Assembly (NCBI GenBank): GCA_016719605.1
Contig: JADJYW010000010.1
Span: 1 to 28,075, forward strand
Direction: 5' to 3'
Source of the DNA: Lewinellaceae bacterium
GTDB lineage: Bacteria > Bacteroidota > Bacteroidia > Chitinophagales > Saprospiraceae
Length of the DNA stretch: 28,075 nucleotides
A program made the translations under genes and the position numbers. The notes below the pieces were generated by a model, which ran no database searches, was not told where the DNA came from, and saw only the letters and a program-made list of their open reading frames with translations. Within the stretch, counting starts at the first letter, position 1. The number at the start of each line of letters is the position of its first letter. Shown here piece after piece: positions 18,758-26,161 of this stretch.

Positions 18758-19696
18758 TTATGCATCCAGTTCTCCCGCAATCACATTCATGCTCGACATG
18801 GTGAGAATCGCGTCGGACAGCATGGAGCCTTTCACCATTTCGGGATAAGCCTGGTAGTAAATAAAACATGGCCGGCGAAAATGCAACCGGTAGGGTTGTC
18901 GCCCGCCGTCGCTGACGAGGTAAAAACCGAGCTCGCCGTTGCCACCTTCCACGGCATGGTACACCTCGCCCTTGGGGATAGGCACCTCGCCCATAACGAT
19001 TTTGAAATGGTAAATCAGGGCTTCCATTTTGGTGTACACATCGGGCTTTTCCGGCAGGTAGTAGTCGGGCACATCGGCGTGGTAATCGCCTGCCGGCAGG
19101 TTGTCGTAGGCCTGATGGATAATGCGCAGACTCTGGCGGATTTCCTCCTGGCGCACCATGAACCGGTCGTAGGTATCGCCTTGTGTCCCCACGGGAATGA
19201 TAAAATCGAAATCTTCGTAGGAAGAATACGGCTGCATGACCCGCACGTCGTAGTCCACGCCGCAGGCGCGCAGGTTGGGGCCGGTGAATCCGTAAGCCAT
19301 GGCGCGTTCGGCTTCGATGGGGCCGGCGCCTATGGTGCGGTCCATAAGGCCAGTTCCATGATGATGACGCGCATGTATTGCGCGCGTTTGGGCACCTCAA
19401 TTTTGGCGAGTTTTTCCACCGTCATGTGCCAGCCCATGTTGTTGATGGGCGAGGAGCAGTAGTTCAGCCGGTCGGTGATCGGGGTGATCTGGTTGTATGG
19501 GCGGTGCTCGGCGAGTTTCTCAAAAGCCCGGTGGATATACCCGATAGTCGGTTCGGCGCTGACGATCTTTTCCCCGTTCATTTTCAGTACGTTTTGGAAA
19601 ATACCGTGCGTGGCCGGGTGCGTGGGGCCCAGGTTGAGGGTGGCGAGTTCGCCCTCAATGCTGTCGAGTTGGGAAAAGTAGGATTGTATTTTGCAT
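18758..19696 (-). CDS. nuoD: NADH-quinone oxidoreductase subunit D (49 kDa type) with internal deletion and frame loss
   Basis: Quinone-site subunit of complex I. The N-terminal half reads LATLNLGPTHPATHGIFQ, IGYIHRAFEKLAEHRPYNQ, DRLNYCSSPINNMGW and YMRVIIMELA. The C-terminal half reads MDRTIGAGPIEAERAM, TGPNLRACGVDYDVR, YSSYEDFDFIIPVGTQGDTYDRF, and ends SSMNVIAGELD. The usual 70 or so residues between MELA and FMDRTIG are absent, and the two halves are in different frames at about 19345. This is more than a base-calling slip. The start ATG near 19696 is one base out of frame with the following sequence. As written the gene cannot make a functional protein, although all neighbours require it. 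Confidence 0.92.
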
Positions 19697-19704
19697 AGAT
19701 TTTT

Positions 19705-20232
19705 TTAGTCAAATTGCCGCCCTTCATGCCCCTCCCCGCCCAAAAACCGGTCGTCCTTGTCCGTCCGCGTTCCGTCTTCCAGGCGGTACTCTTTGCGCAT
19801 CGGGAACACGTCGAGGTCTTCCACATTCAGGATTCGGGTCAGGTTGGGGTGGCCGACGAAACGTACACCGTAGAAATCGTAGGTTTCGCGTTCCATCCAG
19901 TTGGCTGCCGCCCAAAGGGTAGTAGCCGTGGGCAGGTGCGGGTCTTCCACCGGGAAAAATACTTTCACCCGGATGCGGATGTTCTTGCGCCAGTTGTGCA
20001 GTTGGTACATGACGCACAGTTCGCGGTCTTTTTCTTCCGGAAAATGGATGCCGCACAGGGTGGTCAAGAAATGAAACTGCAACAGCTCGTCGTCGCGCAA
20101 AAACTCCAGCAACGCCCCAATCTGCTCCCGGCTCGTTTCCACCGACAACATACCGTCGTAGGCAGTCTCATAGCCGACGAGCAAGCCGGGGCGCTGTTGT
20201 TCGATGCGGGCGTGTACCAATTCGTTCGTCAT
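19705..20232 (-). CDS. nuoC: NADH-quinone oxidoreductase subunit C (30 kDa type)
   Basis: Intact 175-residue connecting-arm subunit. The diagnostic segment ERETYDFYGVRFVGHPNLTRIL is present, followed by FPMRKEYRLEDGT. The N-terminal alpha/beta domain (LLEFLRDDELLQFHFLTTLCGIHFPEE) is standard. NuoC and NuoD are separate genes here, not fused as in enterobacteria. It is separated from nuoB by a hairpin-forming repeat block and from nuoD by only a few bases. Confidence 0.95.
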   Translation of the reverse strand: MTNELVHARIEQQRPGLLVGYETAYDGMLSVETSREQIGALLEFLRDDELLQFHFLTTLCGIHFPEEKDRELCVMYQLHNWRKNIRIRVKVFFPVEDPHLPTATTLWAAANWMERETYDFYGVRFVGHPNLTRILNVEDLDVFPMRKEYRLEDGTRTDKDDRFLGGEGHEGRQFD

Positions 20233-20239
20233 TACTTCA

Positions 20240-20355
20240 GGTTAGAGGGTTGGAAGGTTGGAAGGTTCGTTGGAGGTTGGAAGGTTTCTGGTTAGAGGGT
20301 TTGCTAACCAGAAACCTTAACCTTCTAACCAGAAACCTTCTAACCTTCCAACCTC
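20240..20355. repeat. GGTTTCTGGTT repeat block with 15-bp perfect hairpin (nuoB / nuoC junction)
   Basis: Direct units on the left and their reverse complements on the right fill the whole gap between nuoB and nuoC. The best arms are AAGGTTTCTGGTTAG (20281-20295) and its complement at 20304-20318, with an 8-base loop. Additional partial copies lie on both sides, so alternative stem pairings are possible. Confidence 0.9.
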
Positions 20356-20356
20356 T

Positions 20357-20893
20357 TTATGCGATTTGATATTTTTCCAAAAGGTGCTGGTATTCCGGTG
20401 AGAAGCGGCGGCGCAGCGGTTCATTTTTCACTAATTCCTGGATTTTCATGATCCCGTCAATGATCTGCTCGGGGCGGGGCGGGCAGCCCGGCACATACAC
20501 ATCCACGGGTATCACTTTGTCTATACCCTGCAGCACGGAGTAGGTATCGAAAATGCCGCCCGAACTGGCACAAGCGCCTACGGCGATCACCCATTTTGGC
20601 TCGGCCATTTGGGTGTAAACCTGCTTCAGTACCGGCGCCATTTTTTTGGCGATGGTACCCATCACCATGAGCAAGTCCGACTGACGTGGTGAGAAAGACA
20701 GGCGCTCCATGCCGAAGCGCGACAGGTCGTAGTCGGTACCCATCGTGGCCATAAACTCGATGCCACAGCACGAGGTCGCGAAGGGTAGCGGCCAAATCGA
20801 ATTGGCCCGCGCGATACCCACCGCTTTCGACAACGACGTGGCGAAGAAACCCTCGCCCGCGAATCCCTCCGGCATCTCTGCTATTTTGGTCAT
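20357..20893 (-). CDS. nuoB: NADH-quinone oxidoreductase subunit B (cluster N2)
   Basis: 178-residue subunit that binds the terminal 4Fe-4S cluster N2 next to the quinone site. The four ligands are Cys42 and Cys43 (ATSCCGIEF), Cys108 (VGACASSGG) and Cys137 (YVPGCPPRPEQ). ARANSIWPLPF, DLSRFGMERLSFSPRQSDLLMVMGT and KVIPVDVYVPGC are typical. The frame is intact. Repeat blocks flank the gene on both sides. Confidence 0.97.
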   Translation of the reverse strand: MTKIAEMPEGFAGEGFFATSLSKAVGIARANSIWPLPFATSCCGIEFMATMGTDYDLSRFGMERLSFSPRQSDLLMVMGTIAKKMAPVLKQVYTQMAEPKWVIAVGACASSGGIFDTYSVLQGIDKVIPVDVYVPGCPPRPEQIIDGIMKIQELVKNEPLRRRFSPEYQHLLEKYQIA

Positions 20894-20977
20894 GTCAACT
20901 TATTTTTTTCGCAACGCCCGCACAAAGCGGATCAGCGCGGTCACAACTAATATGGTTATCAATTTTTTGTGGATTTA

Positions 20978-21132
20978 AAGGTTTCTGGTTAGAGGGTTGA
21001 AAGGTTTCTGGTTAGAAGGTTGAAGGTTTTTTGGTTGAGGGTTTCTGGTTGGAAGGTTTCTGGTTGGAAGGTTAGGGAAATCAGAAACCTTCCAACCCTC
21101 TAACCTTCCAACCTCTAACCTTTCAACCTTTC
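20978..21132. repeat. Largest GGTTTCTGGTT repeat block (nuoA / nuoB junction, extends into nuoA)
   Basis: About five direct units based on GGTTTCTGGTT(A/G)GA(A/G)GGTT, then an inverted stretch CAGAAACCTTCCAACCCTC and further complements. The right end overlaps the nuoA stop codon and its last codons. Together with blocks at 5012, 17491 and 20240 it forms one family within about 16 kb. Confidence 0.9.
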
Positions 21133-21492
21133 ATTTTCCCAGTCGAGGGCTCCTTTGCGCAGCACATAGTAAAACCCGAGCAGGAAGATGGCGACAAACA
21201 GCAGAACTGCCAGGAATGCCTCGATGCCCATTTCCCGGAAATTGACGGCGTAGGGGTAGAAAAAGATCACTTCCACGTCGAACAACACGAAGAGGATCGC
21301 GATCATAAAATACTTGATGGACACCGGGATACGGGCATTGCCCTCCGACTCGATGCCGCATTCGAAGTTTTCGTCTTTTTTCCCACCCCGGCGGCGCGGG
21401 CCGAGCAGAGGCACCACAATCAGAATCAGTGCGACAAACCCCAGAGCGACTAAGGATTGAAGGATGACAGGCATATATCCGGATGGATCCAT
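21115..21492 (-). CDS. nuoA: NADH-quinone oxidoreductase subunit A
   Basis: First gene of the operon; a three-helix membrane subunit near the quinone tunnel. The start MDPSGYMPVILQ at 21492 is chosen because it gives the usual length of about 125 residues. The frame is open for 20 more codons upstream without family similarity. The conserved acidic loop FECGIESEGNARIPVSIKYFMIAILFVLFDVEVIFFYPYAV is complete. The terminal residues ERLKG and the stop are encoded by the intergenic repeat family, so the original end was probably replaced. Promoter-like sites lie 100-150 bases upstream. Confidence 0.95.
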   Translation of the reverse strand: MDPSGYMPVILQSLVALGFVALILIVVPLLGPRRRGGKKDENFECGIESEGNARIPVSIKYFMIAILFVLFDVEVIFFYPYAVNFREMGIEAFLAVLLFVAIFLLGFYYVLRKGALDWENERLKG

Positions 21493-21598
21493 AATTTCTG
21501 TTTTGCCAATTTTGGCTGTTAAAACGGCTGCGCCGGACAAGGGTTTAGCCAAAGTGTTGAAAAATACATGTAGCCCCGAAGGGCCTCAAAAACTGGCG

Positions 21599-21637
21599 CA
21601 AATGTACCGCAATTGCCACCATTTCAACCCAAATATA
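21599..21637 (-). promoter_or_regulatory. Candidate nuo operon promoter(s), TAnnTTTG type
   Basis: On the minus strand, TACATTTG (21599-21606) and TATATTTG (21630-21637) both match the Bacteroidota -7 consensus TAnnTTTG perfectly. A TTG about 18 bases upstream of TACATTTG could serve as the -33 element. TATATTTG has only TTTA at a short spacing. The first site would place the transcript start near 21592, about 100 bases before the nuoA ATG. Consensus match only. Confidence 0.5.
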
Positions 21638-21781
21638 AATTCCGGCAAGGAGATAAACTATACTCGAAATGGCACTTTTGGAATTGATCCAAACTGGAAT
21701 TGGGCTGGAATTTGATTTGCACACCTCGGATTTCCGAAAAAAAGCGGAACATTTGCCCCATAACACAAACAACACGAAGCC

Positions 21782-22540
21782 ATGTCAGGATATGCTTCCA
21801 ATCTCGCCATTTTTATCACCATCTTCTTCGTCACCTGCCAAAACCCCAACACCGGCGTCACCAACCAGCCGCAGGAAACCGGCGCCCGGCCCACCTTCGT
21901 GACGATGCAGGGCACTCCCGCACTGGACGGCAGCGGCTCGGATGACATCTGGGAACGCACCGAATGGCAACCAATCAGCCACCTGTGGGCCGGCGCCCAA
22001 CCCACACCCGACGATTTTACCGGACGCTACAAACTGGCCTGGGATGAAAACAACCTCTACATCCTCGCCGAAACCACCGACGATTCGCTCCTCGATGCAC
22101 TCCAGACACTGGAACGCTTCTGGGATGACGACTGCCTCGTGGTTCTCCTCGATGAAGACGCCTCCGGCGGTGAATACGAATTCTCCTATAATGCCTTCGC
22201 CTACCACATCGCCCTCGACGGCCAGGTAGCCGACATGGCTCCCGACAGTTCGTTCCGGTTCTTTGACGGGCACTGCCTGTCGCGCCGAATCTCCCGCGAC
22301 AACACCAGCACCTGGGAAATTGCCGTGCGCGTCTACGACGGCAAACAATACACCGACGGCGGCGACAACGTGCCCAAACTCCTGAAAAAAGGCAAAAAAA
22401 TGGGCTTTGCATTGGCCTATTGCGACAACGACCGTTCACCGGAACGCGAAAGTTTTATGGGAAACGTCGCTATCCCCGAGGCCCAAAAAAGTCGGGGCCG
22501 GCTCAACGCAGACGCGTTCGGCATCCTTGAATTGCGCTAA
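21782..22540 (+). CDS. CBM9-like domain lipoprotein
   Basis: 252 residues. The N-terminus is a lipoprotein signal ending FFVTC (Cys19). The rest matches the family 9 carbohydrate-binding-like fold: GTPALDGSGSDDIWERTEWQPI, YKLAWDENNLYILAETTDDSLLD, WDDDCLVVLLDEDASGGEYEFSYNAFAYHIALDGQVADM, then STWEIAVRVYDGKQY and LAYCDNDRSPERESFMG. Such domains often occur in secreted glycan-active or surface proteins; as a stand-alone lipoprotein it may bind sugars at the cell surface. It is the first gene of the plus-strand side, divergent from nuoA, and ends 25 bases before folD, so the two may be co-transcribed. Intact. Confidence 0.85.
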   Translation: MSGYASNLAIFITIFFVTCQNPNTGVTNQPQETGARPTFVTMQGTPALDGSGSDDIWERTEWQPISHLWAGAQPTPDDFTGRYKLAWDENNLYILAETTDDSLLDALQTLERFWDDDCLVVLLDEDASGGEYEFSYNAFAYHIALDGQVADMAPDSSFRFFDGHCLSRRISRDNTSTWEIAVRVYDGKQYTDGGDNVPKLLKKGKKMGFALAYCDNDRSPERESFMGNVAIPEAQKSRGRLNADAFGILELR

Positions 22541-22565
22541 CCTGAATCATAAACAAACTCGAATC

Positions 22566-23447
22566 ATGCAACTACTCGACGGCAAACTGCTCTCCGAAAA
22601 CATCAAACTGGAACTCGCCGCAGAAGTGGATACGCTCCGCCAGCAAGGCGGCAAAATCCCGCACCTCGCCGCAGTGCTCGTCGGCGAAGACCCCGCCAGT
22701 CAGGTCTATGTGAGCAGCAAAATCAAATCCTGCGAACAGGTGGGCTTCAAGAGTTCCCTGGTGCGCCGGCCGGCCGAGACCTCCGAGGCCGAACTGCTGC
22801 AAATCGTGCACGACCTGAACAACGACCCCGATGTGGACGGCTTCATCGTACAACTGCCGCTGCCCAAACATATCAACGAGGAACGTATCACCCTCGCCAT
22901 TGACCACCGCAAGGACGTGGACGGTTTCCACCCCATCAACTTCGGCCGCATGGCCCAGGGTATGCCCGCATTCCTGCCTGCCACACCGTTTGGTATCATG
23001 GAAATGCTGCGCCGGTACAACATCGAAACCTCCGGAAAACACTGCGTGGTACTGGGGCGCAGCAATATCGTGGGCACGCCCATGAGCCTGCTCCTCTCCC
23101 GCAAAGGATACCCTGGCGACTGCACCGTGACCCTCACCCACTCCCGCACCAAAGACCTGCCCGCCGAAGTGCGCCGGGCCGACATCATCGTGGCGGCCAT
23201 CGGTATCCCGCAGTTTGTCAAAGGCGACTGGGTCAGGGAGGGCGCTGTGGTGATTGACGTAGGCATCAACCGGATCCCCGATGCGAGCAAAAAATCCGGC
23301 TCCCGCCTCGTCGGCGACGTGGATTTTGACGCCGTGGCGCCCCGGTGCAGTTACATCACCCCCGTGCCCGGCGGCGTAGGCCTGATGACCGTGACGGCGC
23401 TGCTGATGAATACGTTGAAAGCATGCCGGAAAGAGATTTATCCGTAG
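22566..23447 (+). CDS. folD: Bifunctional methylene-THF dehydrogenase / methenyl-THF cyclohydrolase
   Basis: 293-residue cytoplasmic enzyme of one-carbon metabolism that interconverts 5,10-methylene-THF and 10-formyl-THF using NADP. The YxxxK active site is visible as Tyr48-VSS-Lys52. Other markers are VDGFIVQLPLPKHI, KDVDGFHPINFGRM, the Rossmann segment VVLGRSNIVGTPMSLLL, ADIIVAAIGIPQFVKGDWVREGAVVIDVGINR, and PVPGGVGLMTVTALLMNT. The ATG at 22566 begins the conserved MQLLDGKLLSENIK. Intact. An in-frame open stretch follows its TAG stop. Confidence 0.97.
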   Translation: MQLLDGKLLSENIKLELAAEVDTLRQQGGKIPHLAAVLVGEDPASQVYVSSKIKSCEQVGFKSSLVRRPAETSEAELLQIVHDLNNDPDVDGFIVQLPLPKHINEERITLAIDHRKDVDGFHPINFGRMAQGMPAFLPATPFGIMEMLRRYNIETSGKHCVVLGRSNIVGTPMSLLLSRKGYPGDCTVTLTHSRTKDLPAEVRRADIIVAAIGIPQFVKGDWVREGAVVIDVGINRIPDASKKSGSRLVGDVDFDAVAPRCSYITPVPGGVGLMTVTALLMNTLKACRKEIYP

Positions 23448-23603
23448 GGGTCGAACTTTGGGGGCGTAGCAGCGCAAGCCGACGACGGCTTCGGCTTCGA
23501 GGAACGTATGGCGGGAATCAAACTGGAACGCGCCGTGCTCGACCGGGAAGCGGCAGTGCAGGCGGGGACAATTCAGGAACATTGGACTGAACCCGGGTTT
23601 TAA
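23448..23603 (+). other. Open stretch in frame after the folD stop; possible gene remnant
   Basis: The folD TAG is followed in the same frame by 51 sense codons and a TAA at 23601. The second half is protein-like (EERMAGIKLERAVLDREAAVQAGTI..., starting with a possible ATG at 23508). It is not part of known FolD proteins. It could be the 3' end of a deleted or frameshifted gene. No family recognised. Confidence 0.3.
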
Positions 23604-23669
23604 ATCTGCAAAAAAGATCAATTTTACAGATTTGAATCTGGTAAATTCATATTTTTGTTCAAAAAAGGC

Positions 23670-24796
23670 ATGATACCACGGACGCAAACGGAAAACATCC
23701 GGCAAGGATTTGGCAAAGGCAAGGCCGTTGTCGTCATTGGCCCCCGCCAGGTGGGCAAGACTACCCTCGTCCGCCAAATCACCCAAACCCTGGACCGCAA
23801 AACCCTCTGGCTCACAGGCGACGACCCGGAAACCCGTTCCCTGCTCGACAATATCGGGCTTGCCCGCCTGCAAACGCTCATTGGACAGAACGAAGTGGTG
23901 GTGGTGGACGAAGCGCAGCGTTTCACCAATGCCGGGCTGATGCTCAAACTCATCACGGATCACTTGCCACAGGTGCAACTCTTTGTCACCGGTTCTTCTT
24001 CCCTCGACCTCGCTGCGCAAACCAAAGAAAGCCTCACCGGCAGAAAATTCGAGTATCCCCTTTACCCGCTCTCGTTTGTGGAAATGACCAACCACCACGG
24101 CTACCTGGCGGAACACGCGCTGCTCGAACACCGAATGCTGTACGGCTACTACCCCGAAGTGGTGCAAAACGATCCCCCGCGGGCGCAAAAAATCCTCAAC
24201 GACCTGAGCGACGGGCTGATGTACAAAGATTTGCTCTCCCTCGACCAGATCAAAAACCTTCGCTGCTCGTCAAACTCCTGCAAGCCCTCGCACTTCAGGT
24301 TGGCAGCGAAGTCACTACCCGGAAATAGCCTGACTCATCGGCGCTGACCCGCTCACCGTGGAAAAGTACACCGACCTGCTGGAGCAATCCTTCGTGGTAC
24401 TTCGCCTGCCCTCGCTCAGCCGAAACGCGCGCAACGAAATCAAAAGGCCGGAAAAATCTATTTTTTTACGACAACGGCATCCGCAATGCCATCCTCAAAA
24501 ATTTCTCGCCCCTCGCCCTGCGCGCCGACACCGGCGCCCAATGAAAACTTCCTGCTCGCCGAGCGCATGAAACGCAACGCCTACACCCGACTACTTCTGC
24601 AATACCTACTTGGCGCACCACCAGCCAACAGGAGATTGACTATGGGGAAGATACCGGCGGGCGGCTGTACGCCTTCGAGTTTAAATGGCAGGCCAAAAGC
24701 CCGCCCGCTTCGGCAGCCTTCCTCGAAAACTACCCGGGCAGCCAGGCGACCACGATTACCAGAGAAAACTTTGATGCGTTCATCGGGCTACCATAA
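23670..24796 (+). CDS. AAA-type ATPase with DUF4143-like C-terminus, several frameshifts
   Basis: The N-terminal ATPase domain has Walker A (GPRQVGKTTL) and Walker B (VVVVDEAQRF), then FVTGSSSLDLAAQTKESLTGRKFEYPLYPLSF, a clear AAA_14/DUF4143 protein. ATG 23670 (MIPRTQTENI) is preferred over one five codons upstream. From about 24255 the frame shifts repeatedly. The family C-terminus can be followed piecewise (LLVKLLQALALQVGSEVTY, LIGADPLTVEKYTDLLEQSFVVLRLPSLSRNARNE, IYFYDNGIRNAIL, NFLLAERMKRN, LYAFEFKWQAKSP, ITRENFDAFIGLP) to the TAA at 24794. Full length would be about 375 residues. Function unknown; such ATPases are scattered, often in variable regions. It may be a true pseudogene, but error density rises here generally. 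Confidence 0.8.
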
Positions 24797-24822
24797 GGCA
24801 TTGTACAAAAAGGTATGCGTAT

Positions 24823-25462
24823 TCACGATTTCCCGCTGCCCCCCAGCAACGCTTGCCAATTATCCTTTTTCAATATCAATACCGCCCAAATCACCAACAC
24901 TACCAATGCATTGGTACTTACGGTCATCCAATACCGCACCCCTATGGCCATATTCAATAAATTCGGATGGGTTTGATAAATGGCAATACTCGACTAGTTG
25001 AAATAAATCAGTTCCACGAGGTATAGTTTAAAAACCGTGTACAGATAATATATAAAAGTGCCGATGACAATACCTTTTACCTTTTGTTGCCAATTGACCT
25101 GGGAAAGCAGCACCAGCACAACCAAAAACACAAAAAGCTGGTAAAGAGGTTTTGGAAATTCACCAGATTGTTCATGCCCTCTATCCTGGTCATGGCCTGG
25201 CCGGTTCTTTTGGCAACCGCTATTTGTTCGATACTTGGGCTTTGGAAGCAAATTCGATGCGCAACGTGTCATAAAGCGCCTTCGGCTTTGATTTGCAGGT
25301 AGCTTTCGGGAGCAGAGCCGCGAGGATAGGTTCAGTGGGTTTCCGGTAAACCCGGTTGCAAAATTCACCAACCGCGGGTATCATACTGATGGCCGTTAAT
25401 ACTCCCGATAACACGATAAACAAGGCGAAATATCTTAAGGCCGGACGGAGAAGCGCTTTCAT
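24823..25462 (-). CDS. Multi-pass membrane protein coupled to the exosortase-like gene, frameshifted
   Basis: The start MKALLRPALRYFALFIVLSG at 25462 overlaps the stop of the exosortase-like gene as ATGA. One N-terminal helix is followed by a soluble part (VGEFCNRVYRKPTEPILAALLPKA, ALYDTLRIEFASKAQV). After shifts near 25290 and 25220 come further helices (LYQLFVFLVVLVLLSQVNWQQKVKGIVIG). An in-frame TAG at 24994 is followed without frame change by IAIYQTHPNLLNMAIGVRYWM and a last helix (TNALVVLVIWAVLILKKDNW), ending at a TGA at 24823. I therefore read the TAG as an error. About 210 residues and three or four helices. Small exosortase-associated membrane proteins are known in Bacteroidota; assignment to a particular family is inference. 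Convergent with the ATPase gene. Confidence 0.6.
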
Positions 25463-25996
25463 AGTGTACAAGCAGGATAACGGGTTAGGATAGTCATGGC
25501 GCCGCTTTTTAAAGATTGGCCCGTCACCCAATTCATCCAGGTGAACAGCAGCAACACACTGATCATGGTAAAAATAATAAAGCGCCTGGATGTGCAGGAA
25601 TTCAAAAACTGTTTTAGATAAGTAAAGGCCGTCAAATACAGCCCGGCAATTCGCAGCAAATTAAGCACTGCCAACGCCAACTCCCCAAATCAGGCCGGTT
25701 ACTTTTTGTTTGCGCGAGGCAGGAGAAAATCAGGATGCCACTTACCAGAATGCCAATGGCCTCAAACCCGTCGCGACCATTTGAATATCCACTGAAAAAT
25801 CAGCGCCGACAATTGCCGAACCTTGACTTGGGTGTCATACCCGGGCAGGCGCAACAACAAATCTCCGACAACTGCTTGCCCGTGAACTAATGGCCTTTCA
25901 AAATGAGTTTGATAAAAAGTGGAAGATAGATCGTCATAAAACAGCCCTACAACCAATAAACCCCGATAAATACTTGAAGATTGGGTGGCGGTACAT
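25459..25996 (-). CDS. Exosortase-like integral membrane protein (short Bacteroidota type), frameshifted
   Basis: Read over several one-base shifts, from MYRHPIFKYLSGFIG at 25996, this gives about 179 residues, the size of short Bacteroidota exosortases. Family-like features are an N-terminal helix, then VGDLLLRLPGYDTQV, then SVDIQMVATG(L)EAIGILVSGILIF at the site where exosortases carry the catalytic Cys. VLNLLRIAGLY holds the conserved Arg and FEFLHIQALYYFY the conserved His, before a last helix LLLFTWMNWV. The Cys itself is not readable here, possibly because of an indel near 25780. Exosortases are thought to be transpeptidase-like enzymes that process C-terminally tagged surface proteins. 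It lies 165 bases after an IPTL-CTERM protein and overlaps a partner membrane protein. Confidence 0.65.
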
Positions 25997-26161
25997 AGTA
26001 TGGATTGAATACTTTTAGAAAAAACTAAATGGGGGGTGAATCAGGTTCCGTCCGCTTTTAGGTGTTTGGTTCCGTCTTTTCGTCGACATATCGGCTCTAT
26101 TGAAAGAGCGCATTAACGAAGCATAATGGCCTGTTACTGCGCTTTTATTTAAATCAAATAT

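Noticed and set aside
17491..21132. CRISPR array from repeated GGTTTCTGGTT units
   Set aside because: Units are short, nearly contiguous, in both orientations and lack unique spacers of constant length; no cas genes nearby.
22572..24188. Long minus-strand open frame (538 codons) opposite folD and the ATPase
   Set aside because: Antisense shadow of two clearly conserved genes; no family similarity and high His/Phe content typical of such shadows.
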